A stretch of 64,000 nucleotides of DNA, from the NCBI RefSeq assembly GCF_000429165.1, contig NZ_AUBI01000005.1:1-64000 (forward strand), read 5' to 3'. The stretch is from Acetobacter nitrogenifigens DSM 23921 = NBRC 105050 (lineage in GTDB: Bacteria > Pseudomonadota > Alphaproteobacteria > Acetobacterales > Acetobacteraceae). This document shows positions 58,312-64,000 of the stretch, piece by piece. The position numbers and the translations under genes are program-made. The notes under the pieces were generated by a model. That model had not been told where the DNA came from. It saw nothing but the letters and a program-made list of their open reading frames with translations, and did not search any database. Each line of letters begins with the position of its first letter. Positions within the stretch are counted from its first letter, which is position 1.

Positions 58312-59592
58312 ATGACAACGGTGCAGCCACGGGCGAAAAAAATGGCGATCGTGGCCGCCTGCGTCGGCAATCTTCTCGAATGGTATGACTTCTCGGTCTA
58401 CGCGCTCTTTGCACCCTATATCGCGAAAGCGTTGCTGCCGCCGTCCGACCCACTGTCCCTTCTGGCCCAGAGCCTGCTGGTGTTCGGACTGGGCGCCGTC
58501 GCCCGCCCACTGGGGGCGTTGCTGCTCGGACATTATGCCGACGCGCGTGGGCGCGGTCCGACGTTGATGCTGACATGCGCGCTGATGGGCGTCGGCACAG
58601 CTTGCATCCTGTTCGACCCGCCTTACGCGATCGCCGGGCGCGCCTCGATCATCGTTCTGTGCGTCGGGCGTCTATTGCAAGGAATTTCAGCAGGCGGCGA
58701 AATCGGAGGAGCTGCGGCATTCCTTGTCGAAGGGGCCGCCGGTGGACGAGCAGGGTTCGCCGCCTCCTTCCTGCAGGCGACCATGGGGCTGTCGAATATG
58801 CTCGGCGCTCTCGTGGCCGCATGCGTCACGGCGTTTCTGAGCGACGCACAGATCGCCGCGTGGGGATGGCGCGCGCCATTTGCTATCGGTCTTGCAATTA
58901 TCCCTCTTGGCGTCATCATGCGTCGCAACGCGTCCTCGCCGGTCCGACAAATGGCGGCACGCGAAACGCTCGCCATCGGCGTTTTGGCGAAGCGCCACAA
59001 GGGCTCGGTTTTCGCCGCGCTTGGGCTATCCCTGTTATGGGGCGCGGCGCCCTATGCCCTGATCATATACCTTCCTCTCTACGTTCAGCGTTTTTTTGGC
59101 GTCGCGCCCCACGCCAGCTACGTGGCCTACCTCTTTGGCAATATCGCGCTGGTGGCTGGTTCACTTACGGCGGGAAAGCTTGCTGACCGGTTCGGCGCAC
59201 GGCGCGTCATGCTCGCGTCCGCTTTCCTGCTTTTGATCCTCCCCGCCCCCATCTTGTCCGTATTGAGCGTCAGCCACGGCGTCACCACCATGATCGCAGT
59301 CGCCGGTTTATTGTGTTTTCTGGTTTCCCAATTCGTCGGCGCAGCGCCTTTGGGAATCGCAGGACTGTTCCCGAAATCAGTGCGCGCAAGCGGCATCGCA
59401 TTGTCGTATAATATTGCAGTTTCTCTATTCGGCGGCTTCGCCCCGGCGATTTTGACCGCTCTCGGAAATGTCTGGCGTGGCGTCCCCAGCGCCGCGCTCT
59501 ATGTGTCGATCGCGGCGCTTCCGGCGTTGACCGCCCTGCTCTCGCCCGCGTTCTCACGACCGCCTTATGAACCGGACGGTCCGGAGGTATAG
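58312..59592 (+). CDS. MFS transporter, metabolite:proton symporter family
   Basis: A 426-residue transporter beginning ACVGNLLEWYDFSVYALFAP, the MHS-family hallmark. GHYADARGRGPTLML and GRLLQGISAGGEIGGAAAFLVEG follow as expected. Relatives import betaines, proline, shikimate or dicarboxylates with protons. A betaine-type substrate would fit the ergothioneine idea for this cluster. It starts 15 bases after the receptor gene. Confidence 0.92.
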   Translation: MTTVQPRAKKMAIVAACVGNLLEWYDFSVYALFAPYIAKALLPPSDPLSLLAQSLLVFGLGAVARPLGALLLGHYADARGRGPTLMLTCALMGVGTACILFDPPYAIAGRASIIVLCVGRLLQGISAGGEIGGAAAFLVEGAAGGRAGFAASFLQATMGLSNMLGALVAACVTAFLSDAQIAAWGWRAPFAIGLAIIPLGVIMRRNASSPVRQMAARETLAIGVLAKRHKGSVFAALGLSLLWGAAPYALIIYLPLYVQRFFGVAPHASYVAYLFGNIALVAGSLTAGKLADRFGARRVMLASAFLLLILPAPILSVLSVSHGVTTMIAVAGLLCFLVSQFVGAAPLGIAGLFPKSVRASGIALSYNIAVSLFGGFAPAILTALGNVWRGVPSAALYVSIAALPALTALLSPAFSRPPYEPDGPEV

Positions 59593-59671
59593 CACACGCA
59601 CCAAAAAGCATAAGGGAGTAATCTCCTGATGATGAAACACTTCTATCCACGCCAGCGAAAGAAAGGCCGCC

Positions 59672-61210
59672 GTGACCGCGATCACCCTGACCGGAACAAC
59701 ATTGCCGCTGAGCGACCTGATCGCAGTCGCTGACGGCGCCTATGTAAAGCTCGGCGGAGATGGCGTAGCGCGTCTTCTCGCCGGCCAACGCTCGCTTGAA
59801 CGCGCTCTCGACAGAGGCGACGGCATCTACGGCACGACCAGCATGGTCGGCGCCTTCAAGGACAGCCGGGTGTCGGGTGACGAGCGCCCCAAATATGCGC
59901 TGCGGCTTCTACGTTCCCACTTACTCGGCACCGGCCCGCATATGCCGCGCCGTGTGGTCAGGACGGCCATGACGGCCCGACTGAATGGCTTGCTGACCGG
60001 TCATACTGGCGCCAGCGTGCATCTCGCCCACGCGCTCGCGGCGCTTTTGAACGCAGGGATCACCCCGGTCGTGCCTGAATATGGCTCAATCGGTTGCGCC
60101 GACGTCGGGTTGATGAGCCATATCGGCGCCACCCTCCTTGGTGAAGGAGACGCCTACGGTCCCGACCATGAGCAGCCAGAATCTGCCGCCGCGCTGCTCA
60201 CCCGGTTCAGTCTCGCGCCGATCGATCCGGGGCCAAAGGACGTGATGACGGTTCTTTCCAGCAATGCGCTGGGCGTGGCCGGAGTGGCGATCGCCGTCGC
60301 GGACCTCCGCGCGCGGCTGCCTCTGTTGCTGTCAGTTTTTACCCTTAGCGCCGCGGGGTTTGGCGCCTTCGGAGCGCCGTGGGAGACGGCGCGTCTCACC
60401 GGAACAGAAACGGAAACGCGCGTGGCGCGTTTTCTGCAAGACCTGTGCGGCGAAAGTGACTGGACGCCTCGCCGAAATCTTCAGGATCCGCTGAGTTTCC
60501 GTTGCATGCCACAAATCGGCGGCGGGCTGCTCTGCGCGCTGGACCGCGCCGAAGAAACGCTCGCGCATAACCTGTCGCACGCTGACGACAATCCGATACT
60601 TCTCGATGGCCGGGCCATGACGTCCGGGGCCTCGCTCCCGCTCGCGCTGGCCCTCGACGCGCAGTCGCTTGTCCTTGCGCTTTGCCATTACGTTCGGGGC
60701 GCGCTCGGGCGCATTCTCGCCCTCTGTCGCGAGGATCTGTCCGGCCTGCCGCGCAACCTGACCCTCGAACCCGGACGGCAGGTCGCGTTTGGAGCCGCAA
60801 CCAAACTTGCCGCAGATCTGACGACCTCTATCCTGCGGGAATCCACGCCGACGTCGCTGTACCAGATTCCAGTAGCCAACGGGTTCGAGGACGAAGCCAG
60901 TTACCTGCCGTCAGTCGCGCGCGCGCTGACAACGCAGATTTCCTTGCTCGCCCCGTTACTCGCGCTTGAGGCCATGGCTGCGCGGCAGGCGATCCATCTG
61001 TCGAACGCCCGTCCCAGTGGATCGCCCGGAGCGCTTCTCCACGCCCTGAAGCAGGAGACGCCTCTTCTCGACGACAGCGGTCCCGTGTCCGACGCCCTGC
61101 GATCGACCGAAACGGTTCTGGATCGCTTCGCCAAAGCGTACGCCGAAGCCCCGCCAGACGCATTTCGCTTTCCTCCTCCAGCAGTCAGGGAATCCTCAAC
61201 CGATGCATGA
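59672..61210 (+). CDS. histidine ammonia-lyase-fold enzyme lacking the MIO tripeptide
   Basis: A 512-residue member of the HAL/PAL superfamily by fold. Tyr53 (GIYGTTSM), DPLSFRCMPQIGG, HADDNPILLDG and VANGFEDEASYLPS align with the HAL core. The cofactor-forming Ala-Ser-Gly is replaced: GSIGCADVGLMSHIG has Cys142-Ala143-Asp144, so the MIO group cannot form. HAL-like enzymes without MIO include ergothionase, which eliminates trimethylamine from ergothioneine by acid/base catalysis (recalled knowledge). Lys378 and the acidic patch Glu406-Asp407-Glu408 are candidate catalytic residues. The GTG at 59672 follows AAAGG. The end overlaps the next gene by eight bases. Confidence 0.8.
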   Translation: MTAITLTGTTLPLSDLIAVADGAYVKLGGDGVARLLAGQRSLERALDRGDGIYGTTSMVGAFKDSRVSGDERPKYALRLLRSHLLGTGPHMPRRVVRTAMTARLNGLLTGHTGASVHLAHALAALLNAGITPVVPEYGSIGCADVGLMSHIGATLLGEGDAYGPDHEQPESAAALLTRFSLAPIDPGPKDVMTVLSSNALGVAGVAIAVADLRARLPLLLSVFTLSAAGFGAFGAPWETARLTGTETETRVARFLQDLCGESDWTPRRNLQDPLSFRCMPQIGGGLLCALDRAEETLAHNLSHADDNPILLDGRAMTSGASLPLALALDAQSLVLALCHYVRGALGRILALCREDLSGLPRNLTLEPGRQVAFGAATKLAADLTTSILRESTPTSLYQIPVANGFEDEASYLPSVARALTTQISLLAPLLALEAMAARQAIHLSNARPSGSPGALLHALKQETPLLDDSGPVSDALRSTETVLDRFAKAYAEAPPDAFRFPPPAVRESSTDA

Positions 61211-62567
61211 CCTGCTTCTCAAAGGCGCAGTCGTCACCACGCGAACCGTGTCGCCAGACGCCTGGATTGTGATCGACGACGGCCGCATCAGTCAGATTGG
61301 ACACGGAGCGGGGCCCGCCGCGCGTGAGGTTCAGGATTATGGGGACGCGCTGATCCTGCCCGGCGCAATCGACCCGCAGGTCCACTCGCGCTCCCAGAAA
61401 GGGCAAGAGGATTTCATCTGGAGCACCCGCGCCGCTGCCGCAGGCGGCGTCACGACAATCGCCGACATGCCTTATGACGACGGCTTTCTGGTCAGCACAG
61501 CCGAAAATCTCCGGCAAAAAGCGCGCGAGGCCGGGGACCAGGCGCGCATCGATTTCGCCCTGTGGGGCACCATCGCCCCGGATGACGGTCCCAGCCACAT
61601 CCCAGCCATGGCGGAAGCAGGCGCCTGCGGCTTCAAGTTTTCAACGTTCGGCACAGACCCCGTGCGTTTCCCCAGAATTCCGCCGGACCTGCTGGCTTCA
61701 TGCTTCGAAGCCGTCACCAAAACCGGCCTTATCGCCGGGGTTCATAATGAAGACGACGAGATGGTCCGCTCTCGCATAGCCGCTGTCACGCGTACGGGCG
61801 TCACCGACTGGCGCGCGCACGGCATGTCGCGTCCGCCGCTGGCAGAAACGCTGGCCATGGCGCAGATCTATGAGACAGCGGCAGCGACCGGATGTTCGGC
61901 GCATGTCGTGCATTGCTCCGTCGCGCGCGGCTACGCCCTGTGTGAAGCCTATCGCCAGCAAGGGTTCGATACGACCGTCGAAGCCTGCATACATTATCTC
62001 ATCCTCGACGAAGAACATGACGTCGCACGCCTGGGCGGCCGAGCGAAGATCAATCCGCCCATCCGCCCACGCGCGGAAGTTGAGGGCCTGTGGGCTCACC
62101 TCGCCGCCGGAAACGTCACCGTCGTCTCCACTGACCACGTTTCCTGGTCCCTGAGCAGAAAATCCGATCCGGAGATGTTGAAAAATGCCTCCGGCGCGCC
62201 GGGGCTGGAAGCGCTTTATCCCCTTCTCCTCACAGAACTCGCGCGGCGCGGCCTGTCGCTGTCGCATGCCGCCCGATTGCTGGCGGAAAATCCCGCACGA
62301 CTGTTTCGTATCAGCGCACAAAAAGGCGGCCTCGCACCAGGACGCGACGCTGACATCACAATCGCAAGAAGAGAGAAGTGGATCTACGACGCGACGCAAA
62401 GCCGCCATTCCATCGCCGGATGGAGCGCCTACGATGGCCGCGCGCTCGACTGGCGCATCGCCGCAACATGGTTGCGAGGAAAGCTGGTTTTCGATGGACA
62501 GGATGTTCTTGCGGAGCCGGGAACAGGACGGTTCGTCTGCCCTCCTTCATCGGGAACACCCTCATGA
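61203..62567 (+). CDS. cyclic amidohydrolase (hydantoinase/dihydroorotase superfamily)
   Basis: A 454-residue amidohydrolase with a TIM barrel. Metal ligands include His61 in IDPQVHSRSQ, a probably carboxylated Lys145 (GFKFSTFG), His181 (GVHNED), His237 (HVVHCS) and Asp311 (STDHVSW). The usual first His of the HxH pair is Gln59, a change also seen in some dihydroorotases. It should open a cyclic amide such as a hydantoin; hydantoin-5-propionate to N-carbamoyl-glutamate is proposed from context. It starts inside the lyase gene end and overlaps the next gene (ATGA). It could instead supply the dihydropyrimidinase missing from the pre operon. Confidence 0.85.
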   Translation: MHDLLLKGAVVTTRTVSPDAWIVIDDGRISQIGHGAGPAAREVQDYGDALILPGAIDPQVHSRSQKGQEDFIWSTRAAAAGGVTTIADMPYDDGFLVSTAENLRQKAREAGDQARIDFALWGTIAPDDGPSHIPAMAEAGACGFKFSTFGTDPVRFPRIPPDLLASCFEAVTKTGLIAGVHNEDDEMVRSRIAAVTRTGVTDWRAHGMSRPPLAETLAMAQIYETAAATGCSAHVVHCSVARGYALCEAYRQQGFDTTVEACIHYLILDEEHDVARLGGRAKINPPIRPRAEVEGLWAHLAAGNVTVVSTDHVSWSLSRKSDPEMLKNASGAPGLEALYPLLLTELARRGLSLSHAARLLAENPARLFRISAQKGGLAPGRDADITIARREKWIYDATQSRHSIAGWSAYDGRALDWRIAATWLRGKLVFDGQDVLAEPGTGRFVCPPSSGTPS

Positions 62568-63817
62568 GCATCGCCGGGTTTGTTCAAGGTAGCCGATTGT
62601 GGGCTGACATCGAAACACTTGCGGCTATCACCGATCCCGATCGTCCCTATACACGTCGCTCTTTCTCCGAACGCTTCATGCTGGGGCGCAATTGGCTCGT
62701 CGAGCGGTTCCGGGACGCAGGCCTTGAAACGCGCATCGACGAAAGCGGCAATCTGATCGGACGGAGAGCCGGATCCAACGGCGCAGTCGGCGTTCTCATG
62801 AGCGGATCGCATTCCGACACCGTGCCGGACGGCGGCCGCTTCGATGGCGTGCTTGGCGTTCTCGCTGCCCTGGAGTGCGCGCGCGCGTTCACCGACGCTG
62901 GCGTATCGTTGCGTCACCATCTTGAGATTGTCGATTTCCTTGCCGAAGAACCCAGCGACTTCGGGATTTCCTGTATCGGAAGTCGAGGAATGACCGGTGC
63001 GCTCACCCGGGAGCATCTCGCGCTGCGCGCTCCATGGGATGAAAACCTGAGCGACGCCATAACCAGGATGGGCGGCGATCCCGCACGGCTCACCGAGCCA
63101 CGACGTTCCGATATCCGCGCCTTTTTCGAGTTGCACATCGAGCAGGGCGTCGTTCTTGAACAGGAGCGCCTCCAGATCGGAGTTGTCGAAGCCATCGCCG
63201 GAGTAACGCGACTGGAAATCATGTTCTCCGGACGAGCGGACCATGCCGGAACGACGCCGATGGATCGACGGCAGGACGCCGCCGTCGCGGCCGCGCATGT
63301 TGTCAGCTTCGTCCATTCCGAGGCCCGCGCGCGCGCTGCTTCCGGCGCAGGCCATGTCACCGCAACCTGCGGAGTGATCGACATTTCTCCCAACGCCTCC
63401 AACGTCATTCCGCGTACGGCGCGGGTGATTGTCGATATTCGCGTCTCTGAGCGTCACGTCGCCGAAGCGCTCGTCTCGGCAATTCAGGCGACCTGCCGCG
63501 ACGCCGCCTCAATCAGCGGAACAACGCTGGCGCGTTTCACCATCCAGTCGGATACGTCGCCTACGCGCTGCGCGCCGGAATTGACCGGCATTATAGAAAA
63601 CGTCGTCAGAGAAAACGACCTCTCTCAACGCCGCATGGTTTCCGGGGCAGGGCACGACGCCGCGTTTCTCGCGCGGCTGGCGCCGTCCGCGATGATCTTC
63701 ACGCCATGTCGAGACGGACGCAGTCATGACCCCGACGAGTGGTGCGCGCCGGAAGACGCTTTACGCGGCGCGCGCGTCCTCGTTGACGCGTTACTTGCGC
63801 GCGACCGCCTGAACTGA
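62564..63817 (+). CDS. Zn-dependent N-carbamoyl-amino-acid hydrolase
   Basis: A 417-residue M20-family hydrolase, paralogous to the one at 35245. It shows SGSHSDTVPDGGRFDG, FLAEEPSDFGISCIGS, FFELHIEQGVVLEQ, DHAGTTPMDRRQD and SGAGHDAAFLARL. It should remove the carbamoyl group of an N-carbamoyl amino acid, the step after a hydantoinase. The EEPSDFG and DTVPDGG differ from EEGSRFAP and DTQPTGG in the other copy, suggesting a different substrate, possibly N-carbamoyl-L-glutamate. The ATG at 62564 is fixed by the ATGA overlap. Confidence 0.88.
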   Translation: MSIAGFVQGSRLWADIETLAAITDPDRPYTRRSFSERFMLGRNWLVERFRDAGLETRIDESGNLIGRRAGSNGAVGVLMSGSHSDTVPDGGRFDGVLGVLAALECARAFTDAGVSLRHHLEIVDFLAEEPSDFGISCIGSRGMTGALTREHLALRAPWDENLSDAITRMGGDPARLTEPRRSDIRAFFELHIEQGVVLEQERLQIGVVEAIAGVTRLEIMFSGRADHAGTTPMDRRQDAAVAAAHVVSFVHSEARARAASGAGHVTATCGVIDISPNASNVIPRTARVIVDIRVSERHVAEALVSAIQATCRDAASISGTTLARFTIQSDTSPTRCAPELTGIIENVVRENDLSQRRMVSGAGHDAAFLARLAPSAMIFTPCRDGRSHDPDEWCAPEDALRGARVLVDALLARDRLN

Positions 63818-63843
63818 AGCTCTGACAAGGAAAGGAGCGCCCT

Positions 63844-64000
63844 ATGGGCCGGATACTGGTTGAAAAAGACGTCGAGGCCGCAATCGCTGGCGGCTCAGTC
63901 TTCGCATGCGGCGGCGGGGGCTGGGTTGAACATGGCCGCATGCTCGGAACTGCAGCGGTCAACGCAGGGCAGCCAGAACTGGTCGAGGCCGACGAGATTC
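63844..64000 (+). CDS. DUF917 / S-methyl thiohydantoin desulfurase-like protein, N-terminal part
   Basis: The first 52 codons of a gene cut by the right edge. It starts MGRILVEKDVEAAIAGGSVF, then ACGGGGWVEHGRMLG, a glycine-rich motif typical of the DUF917 family. That family often neighbours hydantoinase genes, and to my recollection its Pfam N-terminal domain was renamed after S-methyl thiohydantoin desulfurase. It lies 26 bases after the carbamoylase gene behind AAGGAAAGGAG. If the assignment holds, it would remove sulfur from a thiohydantoin to feed the upstream hydantoinase. Confidence 0.65.
   Translation, partial: MGRILVEKDVEAAIAGGSVFACGGGGWVEHGRMLGTAAVNAGQPELVEADEI

Noticed and set aside
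59672..61210. Second histidine ammonia-lyase (hutH2)
   Set aside because: The MIO-forming Ala-Ser-Gly is absent and the neighbours are hydantoinase-type genes, so a plain HutH call would mislead.

Overview
The window looks like chromosome of a high-GC, strictly respiratory alphaproteobacterium, most likely an acetic acid bacterium (Acetobacteraceae). This rests on gene content and style: a bd-type quinol oxidase of the cyanide-insensitive kind with a DUF2474 subunit, many small catabolic operons, LysR regulators next to MFS transporters, and a housekeeping set (thiC, hldE, gmk, ftsY, mtaB, dapF, clpP, fumC). No rRNA, tRNA or CRISPR array was found. The species cannot be fixed from the sequence alone.

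Left part (1-5130) is scarred. It holds the 5' end of an IS5-type transposase at the window edge, a VOC protein, an SDR gene coupled to an MFS transporter that has lost its middle and its frame, the divergent LysR gene, a very AT-rich patch and a frameshifted IS701-like transposase remnant. From 5141 to about 25300 the content is mostly housekeeping: a TPP riboswitch with an extra stem and thiC, a GGDEF-EAL protein, hldE, gmk, an SDR, an NCS1 permease, the dapF-mtaB-ftsY operon, a DEAD-box helicase, an OmpA-like lipoprotein, a ClpP variant with Asn at the catalytic Asp position, and two translationally coupled ferritin-like di-iron proteins.

25650-43600 is catabolic: a cytochrome P450 with an FMN hydroxyacid oxidase; hutU-hutH behind a HutC-type operator, divergent from an NCS1 permease; a semialdehyde dehydrogenase; then a pyrimidine/beta-alanine set (mmsA, preT, preA, an amidohydrolase of the beta-ureidopropionase type), an MHS-family transporter and an Fe-alcohol dehydrogenase. 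Dihydropyrimidinase and the beta-alanine aminotransferase are missing here. 43860-52650 holds a LysR gene, the bd oxidase genes with a tiny third subunit gene, a short Rieske protein overlapping a GST, a YdcF-like protein, an HdeD-like protein and fumC.

The most interesting block is 53244 to the right edge. An AT-rich inverted repeat precedes a LysR-type regulator with two DNA-binding domains. Behind it, on one strand and mostly overlapping, lie an MFS transporter, a TonB-dependent receptor, a second MFS transporter, a histidine ammonia-lyase homologue lacking the Ala-Ser-Gly needed for the MIO cofactor, a cyclic amidohydrolase, a carbamoyl-amino-acid hydrolase and the start of a DUF917 (S-methyl thiohydantoin desulfurase-like) gene. 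The order suggests uptake and breakdown of an imidazole betaine or thio-imidazole compound such as ergothioneine or its S-methyl form down to glutamate. This is an inference; a urocanate-hydratase-like gene is predicted just beyond the window.
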